The translations under genes and the position numbers were made by a program. Shown piece after piece: positions 44,825 to 55,160 of a DNA stretch of 64,000 nt; the first letter of the stretch is position 1, and each line of letters opens with the position of its first letter. The notes under the pieces are model-generated. The model searched no databases and was not told the DNA's origin. It worked only from the letters and a program-made list of their open reading frames with translations. Origin of the DNA: Haloarchaeobius salinus (GTDB taxonomy: Archaea; Halobacteriota; Halobacteria; Halobacteriales; Natrialbaceae); NCBI RefSeq assembly GCF_024464185.1, contig NZ_JANHAU010000005.1:62001-126000 (forward strand). Direction: 5' to 3'.

Positions 44825-45739
44825 ATGGACGGTGAGCAGCCGGACGACACCACCGAAGGGGTCGACGAACGGCCGCCGGACGACGTGTTCGGGCTGCTCG
44901 GGAACGAGGTCCGCGTCGACATCCTCCGGGCGCTCGGGATGCGACCGGACGACCGGCTCTCGTTCTCGGCGCTGTTCGACCGCGTCGACATCGCCGACAG
45001 CGGGAACTTCAACTACCACCTCGACAGGCTGTGCGGCGTGTTCGTCCGGAAGACCGACGACGGCGACGACAGCGGCTACGAGCTGACCCACGCTGGCCGG
45101 GAGGTCGTCGGCGCGATGTACGCCGGCACGTACACGACGAACGCGACCATCGACCCCATCAGGCCGGGCTGGAACTGCCTGCTCTGTGACGGCGAGATGG
45201 TCGTCCGCTACGCCGACGAGCGTGCGGAGTTCCGCTGCGTGGACTGCGACGGCGGGGCCGAGTTCTCGTTCCCGCCGGGCAACATCGACCAGTACGACCG
45301 GGCGGAGCTACCGACCGCGTTCGCCCGCTGGTACCACCAGACGTTCGGGAGTCTGTTCGACGGGTTCTGCCAGCTCTGCTCGGGGCGCGTCGAGCGCGAC
45401 CTCCTGTGGCTCCCCGGCGGCGGCCCCGGCGAGGACCCGAAGCCGTCGATGGCCGAATTCGAGTGCGGGCGCTGCGGAAGCGTCGCCCACGTCTCCGGCG
45501 GTACGATGGCCACCTTCCACCCCGTCGTGGAGGGGTTCCTCGCCGAGCACGGCTTCGACGCATCGGCACGCCACCCATCGCAGGTCTGGGCCGACCTCGA
45601 CGGGTTCCGGGCGGAGATCCACAGCGAGGAGCCACCCCGGTTCTCGGTGGTGTTCGAGGTTGGCGGGGAGCGGGCGACCGTCGAGGTGGGTCCACACGCG
45701 AGTGTGGAGGCTGTGACGCGGGAGTCTATCGAGGAGTGA
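44825..45739 (+). CDS. ArsR-like winged-HTH regulator with zinc-ribbon domains
   Basis: The 304-residue protein begins with an acidic tail then a winged HTH (FGLLGNEVRVDILRALG... GNFNYHLDRL, residues about 20-95). This is followed by cysteine-rich zinc-ribbon parts: CLLCDGE... CVDCDGG, then CQLCSGR... CGRCGS, and a C-terminal domain. Three or more CxxC pairs suggest two bound zinc ions. It is divergent from the ABC exporter operon and a natural candidate to regulate it; the ribbons may sense metal or thiol stress. Confidence 0.85.
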   Translation: MDGEQPDDTTEGVDERPPDDVFGLLGNEVRVDILRALGMRPDDRLSFSALFDRVDIADSGNFNYHLDRLCGVFVRKTDDGDDSGYELTHAGREVVGAMYAGTYTTNATIDPIRPGWNCLLCDGEMVVRYADERAEFRCVDCDGGAEFSFPPGNIDQYDRAELPTAFARWYHQTFGSLFDGFCQLCSGRVERDLLWLPGGGPGEDPKPSMAEFECGRCGSVAHVSGGTMATFHPVVEGFLAEHGFDASARHPSQVWADLDGFRAEIHSEEPPRFSVVFEVGGERATVEVGPHASVEAVTRESIEE

Positions 45740-46121
45740 GAGTGGGTCGAGGCTCACAGGGTGATGCGTGAGATGTACCCAGGGGCACGAGGCAGAAAGA
45801 TACCCGGCTCCGCCACCACCTCCGCACCGTCGATCCCTGATGAAAGACTCGAAACGGTGGTGACGGGACTATTCAGCCGGTAAGTAGGTCCTCTGTATCG
45901 AACGCTCAGTGGATTCGAACCTGTCGACTCCTCTCGGACGATTCTTTGAATTTCTCCGGGGACTTGATATGTAGGACTGTAGGTTCCCGTGACTGGGTTG
46001 GACTCTGTTGACCGGGTCTGGTGCTCTCTGGGAGGGGTTATCCAGTCTGGCAGACACCCGTGTGGCTGAATGATCGGATGGGGTTTCCAACGAATGGCCG
46101 CAAGATGGGCTGTCTCCCTAA
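45740..46121. other. No supported gene
   Basis: About 380 bases between the regulator and the amphi-Trp gene. Open frames exist on both strands but have no recognisable features and unusual composition. It may be a remnant of the island's left edge. Confidence 0.5.
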
Positions 46122-46415
46122 TTATTCGTTCGCCGATACCGGTTCGCCGTCTTCTATCTGCCATTCGAGTTCGACTTCGAACTCGGCCTCGTCGTCGGTT
46201 ACCTCGTACTCGACTTCCAGTTCGAAGCGCTCTGGAACCGCCACCGTGAAGCCGTTTTCTCCTTCGATGTCGATCGTCCCGTTCTCGACACCATCAGCGA
46301 CTTCACGGAGTATTCCCGCACCGTCTGCCCGACTCATCACCCGCTCACCTTCACGTTCCGTCTCACCATCTGTCGATTCCGCTTCGGTCTCGGATTCTTG
46401 TTTATCGTTTCCCAT
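46122..46415 (-). CDS. Amphi-Trp domain-containing protein
   Basis: The 97-residue product begins with an acidic, Glu-rich segment of about 30 residues, then the amphi-Trp core: ILREVADGVENGTIDI and FELEVEYEVTDDEAEFEVELEW with the closing Trp. It is the same family as the frameshifted gene at 32881. The family has no known function. The gene sits at the left of the accessory island, separated from the regulator by an empty stretch. Confidence 0.85.
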   Translation of the reverse strand: MGNDKQESETEAESTDGETEREGERVMSRADGAGILREVADGVENGTIDIEGENGFTVAVPERFELEVEYEVTDDEAEFEVELEWQIEDGEPVSANE

Positions 46416-46542
46416 ACCGACTCTACGACGGCTGCCAATAAAATATCTCGGCCTCCATCAAAGTCAAAGACGCTGCCGCGATGCCCATTTGTGCGTTTGC
46501 CCAACACAGTCAGTGATACGGCTCTACCGAACCTTTCGAATG

Positions 46543-46614
46543 TTATCTGGTGGGATAGGGCGCTAAAACCTCACGCGTCAGCGCGGGGATACAGCGCCCT
46601 ATCCCACCAGATAA
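46543..46614. repeat. 72-base hairpin with perfect 22-base arms and an IS200/605-like loop
   Basis: The left arm (46543-46564, begins TTATCTGGTGGG) is the exact reverse complement of the right arm (46593-46614). The 28-base loop itself can fold: CCTCACGC and GCGCGGGG pair around GTCA with one mismatch, followed by AT. This resembles the right-end hairpin of haloarchaeal IS200/IS605-type elements, such as the one at 50505. It lies just before the start of the truncated endonuclease-repeat gene. Confidence 0.85.
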
Positions 46615-46632
46615 ACAAGAGGCGACCAGAAA

Positions 46633-47178
46633 GTGCCTGAAGCAGAGCGATTACGGGACAGCCTACAGAGACTCGAGCAGGAACTGGGGAGACCACCGGA
46701 GCTGGCAGACATCCTCGAGCGGGAGGACTGCCCGAATCTGCCTCCGTTCCAGGACGCGTTTGGCTCCTGGTACAGCGCGCTGTGGGCGGTCGGATTCACA
46801 CCCCAGAACCCACCGAGCTACTGGGAGGCTGCACTCGAGTCAGCAGGATATGCGACGCCAGTGAAACCAGTCCAGAAGTGGACTGAAGATCGGCTCTTGG
46901 ACGATCTGTGCGAACTGGCGGACGCACTCGGTCGAAAGCCGAAAGCGGTCGATGTCGCACATGAGTCGGAGATGGCTGCACCGCGAACGTACGACCACGT
47001 CTTCGGCTCCTGGAACACCGCGCTCGAGGAGGCTGGGTTTTCGGCGACGCCCGTTGGCAAGCTACGAAGATATTCGGACGAGGAATTGATCACGACCCTT
47101 CAGTCGATAGCTGCAGGACTGGACCGACAGCCCCGAACCGCTGATGTCGTGGTGCGCTACGCGCCGGAAGGCCGGTAG
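46633..47178 (+). CDS. Truncated protein of homing-endonuclease-associated repeats
   Basis: The GTG at 46633 opens a 181-residue frame containing three copies of a repeat of about 60-70 residues (LGRPPELADILER... FGSWYSALWAVGF, then LGRKPKAVDVAHE... FGSWNTALEEAGF, then LDRQPRTADV). This matches the homing-endonuclease-associated repeat often found with HNH nucleases in haloarchaea. The third copy breaks off and a short unrelated tail (VRYAPEGR) follows, so the original nuclease domain is missing. It may be non-functional. It starts 19 bases beyond the hairpin. Confidence 0.65.
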   Translation: MPEAERLRDSLQRLEQELGRPPELADILEREDCPNLPPFQDAFGSWYSALWAVGFTPQNPPSYWEAALESAGYATPVKPVQKWTEDRLLDDLCELADALGRKPKAVDVAHESEMAAPRTYDHVFGSWNTALEEAGFSATPVGKLRRYSDEELITTLQSIAAGLDRQPRTADVVVRYAPEGR

Positions 47179-47208
47179 ACGTTCGCGTCCTTTCGCCGAA
47201 CCATGCAG

Positions 47209-47844
47209 TCAGTCGTCCAGCGGCTCCTGTAACGCCTCCTCGATCGGCTCGTCGCCGGCCGCGAGTTCGAACGTCTCGCCGAACGTGCTCTCGGCCTCGA
47301 GCGCCGAGACCAGCGTCCGGGAGACGTCCTCACGCGGGATATCGACGTCGTCGCCGTCGAGATGGACGCCCGTTCTGATTCGTCCGGTTCCGTCCTCGTC
47401 CGTCAGCGGTCCGGGTCGGACGATCGTGTACGTCAGGTCGCTCTCCCGTAGGTACTCGTCGGCCTCGGCCTTTGCCTGGAGGTACTCTCGCAGCTCTTCC
47501 GGACCACTCTCGGGCCGATCGGCGTTAATCGAGCTGAGCATCACGAACCGTTTGATGCCTTCGGATTCGGCCTCGTCGACGAGATTGTTCGCGCCGTCGC
47601 GGTCGACGCCCCACACGTCCTCGCCGCCCGAACCCGCGGCGAAAATGATCGCGTCGATTCCCTCGACGGCGTGCGAGACGTCCCCGGTCAGATCCGCGAC
47701 GACGGGTTCGGCACCGAGGTCCTCGATGTCCGACGCTTGCGACTCCGCGCGAACCATCCCCCGAACATCGTGGTCGCTCTCGGCGAGGATGCGGGTCGCG
47801 TGTTGGCCGACCTGTCCGTGCGAACCGGCAACGAGTACGTTCAT
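47209..47844 (-). CDS. NAD(P)-binding SDR/NmrA-like protein
   Basis: The 211-residue product has the Rossmann motif VLVAGSHGQVGQHATRIL, then AIIFAAGSGG, MLSSINADR, and TYTIVRPGPLTDE, the pattern of the atypical short-chain dehydrogenase group without the Tyr-Lys catalytic pair (NAD(P)H-binding, NmrA or YhfK-like). It may sense the redox state or act as a small oxidoreductase. It is convergent with the preceding gene and does not look degraded. Confidence 0.88.
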   Translation of the reverse strand: MNVLVAGSHGQVGQHATRILAESDHDVRGMVRAESQASDIEDLGAEPVVADLTGDVSHAVEGIDAIIFAAGSGGEDVWGVDRDGANNLVDEAESEGIKRFVMLSSINADRPESGPEELREYLQAKAEADEYLRESDLTYTIVRPGPLTDEDGTGRIRTGVHLDGDDVDIPREDVSRTLVSALEAESTFGETFELAAGDEPIEEALQEPLDD

Positions 47845-48007
47845 ACGCTAGATATCGGCTGGCATGGTGAAGAGGGTAGCGGGGATCGGCGGCCCCAGGA
47901 GCGACGGAATAGAGTAAACGAGCCCACGTTGTGGTCGGAGCCCTTCGCGCGGGGAGAGCTGTGGGATGGTCTCACGAGCCGTGACGGCGCGCGGTCCCGA
48001 CGCTCGA

Positions 48008-49915
<1,908 letters not shown>

Positions 49916-50254
49916 ATGCAAACCGTTATCCATCTCGTGTCAGGAGACGAGAACGAGCAGAAAACAGCACTGGCTATCGCCAAAAACCTCCTGGACGACG
50001 AGACTGGCAGTATAGATGACGTTGCGGTTGTCGTTCAGGCGGATGGAATGAAGGCGATTAAAACTGGCCAAGAGAGCGAGGAGCAAGTTCGGGCCCTCTT
50101 GGACGACGGTGTCTCATTCAAGGCCTGTAGCAACACACTCGAGATGATGGGTCTCGACGAATCCGACCTCGTTGAGGGCGTTAAGACCGTCCCAGAGGGT
50201 GCTGTGGAAGTGACGCGATTGGAGACGGAAGGATACGCCTATATGCGGCCGTAG
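49916..50254 (+). CDS. DsrE/DsrF-like sulfur-relay family protein
   Basis: The 112-residue product has the DsrE-like fold signature: start TVIHLVSGDENEQKTALAIAKNLL, middle VAVVVQADGMKAI, and a conserved single cysteine in FKACSNTLEMMGLDESDL that fits the DsrE/F/TusD active position. Family members relay sulfur or bind small molecules; in haloarchaea the role is unknown. It stands alone in an AT-rich part of the island. Confidence 0.88.
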   Translation: MQTVIHLVSGDENEQKTALAIAKNLLDDETGSIDDVAVVVQADGMKAIKTGQESEEQVRALLDDGVSFKACSNTLEMMGLDESDLVEGVKTVPEGAVEVTRLETEGYAYMRP

Positions 50255-50642
50255 TGACCTCACGAAACTCTCAGTTGATCTGGAACGGTTTGCAGTCTAG
50301 TTCTTGCGGATGGCTCGGTCAAATACTGGTGGAGTAAACAGAGTCACTGTGCGATATCCATTCTTTGTATTTCGCGTCGTTTCTGAGTGTATTCTAGTAG
50401 CAGGCTCAAACGATTCTGAACACAGGGGGCGAATTGAGCGGATGGAACTCATACTTGTACGGAAATAATCTTGTCGAGTTCTGTTATACAGTGCGAGGAG
50501 AATACCCGTGCCTTTAGGCGCGGGATGAATCCGACAACCCATTCCACAATCCATCGTCAATAGCACCGCCGGGTATTCCACTGCCACGAAACACTAAAAT
50601 TTACAATCGAAGATAGCGTAATAGATTATACATCGTTTCAGA
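50255..50642. other. AT-rich stretch with an orphan IS200/605-like end
   Basis: No protein-coding gene is supported. The stretch holds the hairpin at 50505-50524 and ends at the tnpB remnant at 50643. It appears to be decayed mobile DNA. Confidence 0.5.
50505..50524 (+). mobile_element. Right-end hairpin of an IS200/IS605-type (IS1341-like) element
   Basis: CCCGTGCC and GGCGCGGG pair perfectly (with one G-U) around TTTA, followed by ATGAATCCGAC. In haloarchaea this hairpin marks the 3' end of tnpB elements and of their omega-type guide RNA scaffolds. No tnpB gene lies upstream, so this end is an orphan or left by a decayed copy. Confidence 0.6.
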
Positions 50643-50941
50643 ATGCTGGAAGTCCACCGTACCCTCCGTACGAAAATCCTCAACCACAGTCAGGCAGAAG
50701 AATCGCTTGACCGGCACGGGTGGAGTGCCAGCAAACTCTGGAACGTCGCCAACTACCACTCCCCGAAGTGTGGGAGGAAACCGGTGAGATTCCCGACCAC
50801 GGCGAGCCCAATGCACCGTTTGGTGGACTCAAACAGTCTGGCCTTGGCCGCTACAACGGCGAATGGGTGCGGGACGAACTCCTTGAGGAAAAGTGGATCT
50901 CGGTCCAGCACGAGGAACGTGAGTACGGTCTGCTTGACTGA
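50643..50941 (+). pseudogene. tnpB N-terminal remnant fused to an aldehyde dehydrogenase C-terminus
   Basis: The first part (50643-50762) encodes LEVHRTLRTKILNHSQAEES and WSASKLWNVANYHS, the N-terminus of a haloarchaeal TnpB. After a frame shift the reading frame (about 50765-50806) continues VWEETGEIPDHGE as in TnpB. At about 50807 it changes to PNAPFGGLKQSGLGRYNGEW and KWISVQHEEREYGLLD, which is the C-terminal end of an aldehyde dehydrogenase. This mosaic is two broken genes joined at one point. No active product is expected. Confidence 0.8.
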
Positions 50942-51100
50942 GACGGCGTTCTTCACCCGGAGCTGTTCCGTCGTTCAAACGACTGCTGAATGCAACCCCT
51001 GTATCTCGCACGGCGTTTTTGATCGCTACCGATTAGATCAGATGGTTGGTCGATACGTGAATCGGTGAAGTTTTGCAGTCAAAACGGGGATCCGATAACG

Positions 51101-51295
51101 ATGTCCGTCCAGAAAGCCCTCCTCTCCGAACTGTTTGCAATCCTGCTCGTACTATACGGAGGATTCACGGTGATTGCTCCTTACCAAACTGGCCATCCGT
51201 CGTTTATCCACGCAGGATTCTACCTCGGACTCTTCGGATTCCTCTATGGTCTCGTGGGTACCGAGATTTTGCGAACATCCCGGAACGATACATAA
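51101..51295 (+). CDS. Small membrane protein
   Basis: ATG at 51101 gives 64 residues with two hydrophobic helices (about 12-30 and 38-56) and a charged tail (LRTSRNDT). No family is recognised. The frame extends up to 51065 by a GTG. AT-rich composition matches the surrounding island. Confidence 0.5.
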   Translation: MSVQKALLSELFAILLVLYGGFTVIAPYQTGHPSFIHAGFYLGLFGFLYGLVGTEILRTSRNDT

Positions 51296-51340
51296 GCATA
51301 GCTACTTATCGGCTTACTCAGCTCGACGGCCATCGAACAA

Positions 51341-51531
51341 TGAGTGACTACGTCCACTGTTCCGCTGGTGCATCTCGCAGTCCAGCAGTCGCAGCAACTG
51401 CACTTGCAATACACTCAAATTTAGAGCTCGAAGAAGCATTCAAACGAATTTCGAACCGACGAGATGCGGTTGAGCCGCATTACGCGCTACTCCAGCAAGC
51501 TGCGAGAGTGTCTTCTGACACATCAATATAA
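51341..51531 (+). pseudogene. C-terminal piece of a dual-specificity phosphatase
   Basis: The 63 codons encode VHCSAGASRSPAVAATAL, the active-site loop HCxxGxSRS of dual-specificity or tyrosine phosphatases, followed by a short helical tail (ELEEAFKRISNRRDAVEPHY). The N-terminal half of the fold, including the general-acid loop, is missing, so it is a truncated copy. The ATG chosen is the first in frame and may not be the original. Confidence 0.65.
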
Positions 51532-51612
51532 CTCTGATTGTACTCCTCATCAGATCCTCCAGGCGGACAAGATTCAACATCCACCCGAGGAACTGGGAAA
51601 CTAGGTTGGAAG

Positions 51613-52050
51613 ATGACACGGACGAACGACCCTTACGACCTGCAACGGTTCGTCGACGCCCAAGACCCCGTCATCGACGAGGTTAAACAAGAACTCCGAA
51701 CGGGACGCAAGCGTAGTCACTGGATGTGGTACATCTTCCCCCAGATGGAAGGACTCGGCAAGAGTGAGATGGCTCAGCGGTACGCGATTTCGTCACGAAG
51801 CGAAGCCAAAGCCTATCTAGAACATCCCATACTTGCGCCGAGATTGCGCGAATGTACCGGGCTCGTGAACGAGACCAACGATCGATCGGCGAACGAGATT
51901 TTTGGCAGACCGGATGACCTGAAGTTCCGCTCCTCGATGACACTGTTCGAAGTCGTTGCAGATGACCCAGCACTGTTCAGAGACGCACTAGAGCAGTTCT
52001 TCGATGGCGAACCCGACCCGAAGACGCTTGAGTTGCTGGCGGATGGCTGA
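51613..52050 (+). CDS. DUF1810-family protein
   Basis: The 145-residue product matches DUF1810: start DPYDLQRFVDAQDPVIDEVKQELRTGRKRSHWMWYIFPQ, middle SRSEAKAYLEHPILAPRLREC, and end FRDALEQFFDGEPDPKTLELL. The family is widespread in bacteria and has no established function. It appears complete. Confidence 0.85.
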   Translation: MTRTNDPYDLQRFVDAQDPVIDEVKQELRTGRKRSHWMWYIFPQMEGLGKSEMAQRYAISSRSEAKAYLEHPILAPRLRECTGLVNETNDRSANEIFGRPDDLKFRSSMTLFEVVADDPALFRDALEQFFDGEPDPKTLELLADG

Positions 52051-52215
52051 TTGGCGAGACGGCGTGTTCGAGCTTGCTGGATGGGATGCTCGCTCCACAG
52101 GATGATGTAGGAATACCGCGACAGCGAGAGCGATGATTCTTGCGGTGGAAGAAACATCGGCAGACGGTGTACGTTCGCCCCAGAATTTATTGATGTAGTG
52201 ATACGTGAGGGGTGT

Positions 52216-53178
52216 ATGGGTCGTTCTCTTCAGTTTTCGGTCCCGCATAGCTCTGTAGACTGGAATTCGACGGGCGACCCTCCGAAGGACCCGTACTTAG
52301 ATGCGATTGCCGCCGTTGACGCGGATGTCGAACTGTTCTGTCCACAGCCATACGCTCATCATATCGTTCCTGTCAAGCGGACGCTCGACGCTTACAATCT
52401 TGACATAGGGACAGTCCACGGGCCGCACCTCCAGCGATTGCTAGAAGACGACGACGGTGGCGTGAACTCGCTGTTCACCAAACTGCGACACCTCCATCTG
52501 GCGTCTGTCATCGATAAAACCCCGGAGCACCGCTTAGAGCCTGCTGTATCCACCCATCACGCGCCACGTTTCTGGAGGGGCGACGATGTAGACGTCGACG
52601 CTGCCAGACGCCAGTTCCTCGAACGGCTCGCGGACGCAGTCTCGAAAGCCGAACCAGACGGTAGCCGCGACCACCTCGACGCGGACGTCTACGACGGTTC
52701 ACGGATTACTGCCACCGTCGCCTTGGAGAATGTCGCCCCTCGTGGCCCCCACCAGTACCTCCTCGTCACCCCTAGCGACGTCGAAGCCCTTGTTTCAACT
52801 GGTGAAAGTCTGGGGATCGACGACGCGTTCGCGTTCACCCTGGATGTTGGTCACTCGACCGAGCCTGTGGCACTGCTGGAAGCGATGCACGATGTCCGGA
52901 ACGTTCATCTGCACAGTACAGTCGCACTCGACTCGAGCGAAGCACGCCGAATCCACGACCGGTATGAGTTAGCGGAGACGGCCGAAGTCGGGTCGGAGGA
53001 CCGCGATGGCGTTGCCCACCACCTTCCGCCGCACGTCGGCGACCTTGATCTCACTCGAATCTTGGACGCACTGGACGACACCGGCTACGACGGCCCACTC
53101 ACGGTCGAGCTTGACTCGATATACCACCGACCGGAGGTTGTCACCGAGGTTTCCGACGCACTCGACCGCTACCAGTGA
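52216..53178 (+). CDS. Xylose-isomerase-like TIM-barrel protein (sugar phosphate isomerase/epimerase family)
   Basis: The 320-residue product has the AP-endonuclease-2/xylose-isomerase barrel pattern: GTVHGPHLQRLLE, a central TVALENVAPRGPH, FTLDVGHSTEP, NVHLHST, and PLTVELDSI near the C-terminus. Conserved Glu, Asp and His at strand ends fit one divalent metal site. ATG at 52216 is preferred over the GTG at 52198 that opens the frame. Substrate unknown; sugar epimerisation, isomerisation or DNA repair are all within the family. Confidence 0.8.
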   Translation: MGRSLQFSVPHSSVDWNSTGDPPKDPYLDAIAAVDADVELFCPQPYAHHIVPVKRTLDAYNLDIGTVHGPHLQRLLEDDDGGVNSLFTKLRHLHLASVIDKTPEHRLEPAVSTHHAPRFWRGDDVDVDAARRQFLERLADAVSKAEPDGSRDHLDADVYDGSRITATVALENVAPRGPHQYLLVTPSDVEALVSTGESLGIDDAFAFTLDVGHSTEPVALLEAMHDVRNVHLHSTVALDSSEARRIHDRYELAETAEVGSEDRDGVAHHLPPHVGDLDLTRILDALDDTGYDGPLTVELDSIYHRPEVVTEVSDALDRYQ

Positions 53179-53445
53179 CCGTTTGGGGAGCCAGTTACTG
53201 CTCGTGTCCTCAACGGACGTCACCAGCCAATCAGAATTGGAGCTGTCTGCCCAGAGATGTACAGGATCAAAGTCACCCACTCGAGTCTGGAACGACGGTA
53301 TCTGCTCGACGGCGATTCATATGACGTCCCCTAGTTTCGAGGACTGACTGCTCATACAGTCAATTTGGGCGCGACGGGTGTGGCAATTGCGGATCGCAAC
53401 TGCGATGGGGAAGTCTTTCACAGCGGATGACCCACGGGACATTTT

Positions 53446-54834
53446 TCAGTGGTCGTGATCGTGACTTGCTATCTGCGGGCTTTGATCAGCAAATTCCGTT
53501 GGTTCTTCTTCGAACGTGCGCTTACAGGTCTTCGAGCAAAAATAGTACGTCGTCCCATCGTGGGACGCACTCGGGCCCTCATCGTCGGTTCGCATCCCGC
53601 ACACCGGATCTCGATACTGACCTGGTGCGCCGAGTCCCCGCCGGTAGACATACAGAAGGAACCCGGAGAGTGCAAAGGCGATAATATTGAGGTAGAACGT
53701 GTAGTTGAGCTCGAAGTACGTCTGCTCGGTTGCCGTCTCGCCACCCGCGAGGTCCGGGACGATGCCGAGGGCGTCGAACAGCAGCTCCATGAGGAAGCCG
53801 GTGAACGCCATCGTCACGAAGAAGACACCGAGGATGTACAGCATGATCTTCCAGCCGTAGTACTTCCGGTAGACGTTCAACACGGGGATCGTGATGAGGT
53901 CAGCGTAGACGAACGAGATGATCCCGGCGAAGCTGACGCCACCGCCCCACAGCGCGACGGCGAACGGGACGTTCCCCATACTGCCGACGAAACTGAGCAC
54001 GGCGATGATGACGCCCATGACGGCGTTCTCGGCAGTCACCAGCAGGCCGTCGCCCTGAATGAACAGCGTGTTCCACACCCACTGCGGGACGAAGACGATG
54101 ACGAATCCAGAAATAAGGAAGCCGGCAACGATGTCCTTCCAGATCATCGACCACTCCTTGCGGTACTGATTCCCGACCTTGTACCAGCCACCCCACGACA
54201 GCAACTCGTCACGCCACCCGCCGCTACTCGACGTCTCCTGGCGGTAGGTCTCCATACAGCCCTCCGAGCAGAATTTGAGCGTCTCACCGCCGTCGGTCGT
54301 GAGCGTGTACTCGTCTTTTCCCTCCATCCCGCAGGTGGGATCTTCCGTGACGCCCGATGCGTGATCACGTTCGTTGAGCGTTTCTCGGACTTCGTTAAAC
54401 AGGTTCTCGGGGAGCGTCAGGTGAACGATGACCGCCATGACGGCGATGAGGATGAGGCCGCCGAGCAACTCTGCGAGGAGGAATTCCCACCCGAGCAGGA
54501 TCAGGATCATCAATCCGAGCTCGACGATGAGGTTCGTCGACGCGAACATGAACGCGAGGAAGTTCACCGTGTGCGCCCCCTTCTTGAATAGACCCTTCCC
54601 GATGGCGACGGCCCCAAAACTACAGCCACTACTCGCTGCTCCGAACACGGTCGCCTTGGTAAGTCCAGTTAGATCGCCCTCACCCAGCACCTGTGCCATC
54701 CGTTCCTTCGAGACGTAGACTTGGACGAGGCTCGTGATCGTGAGGCCCATGATAATCGCCCACGCCGCCGTCCAGAGAAACCCGACACCGATTCGGAGGG
54801 ATTCAAGAACTCCGTCGATTATCGTCGCCTGCAT
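53446..54834 (-). CDS. DUF318/ArsP-type permease with two YHS domains
   Basis: The 462-residue protein has eight or more membrane helices in two halves. Between them is a YHS (TRASH-like) domain (EDPTCGMEGKDEYTL... FCSEGCMETY), and a second YHS domain ends the protein (DPVCGMRTDDEG... YYFCSKTCKRTFEEEP) followed by a His tail (HDHDH). The membrane part shows AASSGCSFGAVAIGKGLFKKGA, the conserved first-half motif of DUF318 permeases. Such proteins export organoarsenicals or thiol-reactive metals. The two metal-binding YHS domains likely deliver or sense the metal. The ATG at 54834 begins MQATIIDGVLES. Confidence 0.88.
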   Translation of the reverse strand: MQATIIDGVLESLRIGVGFLWTAAWAIIMGLTITSLVQVYVSKERMAQVLGEGDLTGLTKATVFGAASSGCSFGAVAIGKGLFKKGAHTVNFLAFMFASTNLIVELGLMILILLGWEFLLAELLGGLILIAVMAVIVHLTLPENLFNEVRETLNERDHASGVTEDPTCGMEGKDEYTLTTDGGETLKFCSEGCMETYRQETSSSGGWRDELLSWGGWYKVGNQYRKEWSMIWKDIVAGFLISGFVIVFVPQWVWNTLFIQGDGLLVTAENAVMGVIIAVLSFVGSMGNVPFAVALWGGGVSFAGIISFVYADLITIPVLNVYRKYYGWKIMLYILGVFFVTMAFTGFLMELLFDALGIVPDLAGGETATEQTYFELNYTFYLNIIAFALSGFLLYVYRRGLGAPGQYRDPVCGMRTDDEGPSASHDGTTYYFCSKTCKRTFEEEPTEFADQSPQIASHDHDH

Positions 54835-55160
54835 AGGTGTATCTTTGTAGGAATCATCTATTGCGGTTTTGCTTAGAATATACTGACTATGAAGGTGCTG
54901 ATACAATGGAATCGTAACCCATGGCCAAAAATAATCTATCAGAACGGGGAAGGGCCTCGTAAATCACCACAGGAGCCGTGGAATCCGACTTTAGTTTCAT
55001 AAGGAAAATCGGATTAAATCACGCCGACGTATCAGAGGCTAATGGGACCAGTAGAGACCGATGATATCCCAAATGAGGAGGATACCACCTGGAGGAACAG
55101 TGTTCGCCGGCCTGCTCGTTTGTCTAGTACAGTACCTGGGGCATCCATTCCTAATTCACG
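54835..55160. other. No supported gene
   Basis: About 325 AT-rich bases between the permease and the amidohydrolase. Minus-strand AGTATATTC around 54880 may belong to the permease promoter. Nothing else is recognised. Confidence 0.4.

Noticed and set aside
45895-45935. tRNA T-arm-like sequence on the minus strand (GGTTCGAATCC)
   Set aside because: The stem around the TTCGAAT loop pairs poorly (two mismatches in five), and no acceptor, D-arm or anticodon arm is found nearby. I could not use it as an attachment site either.
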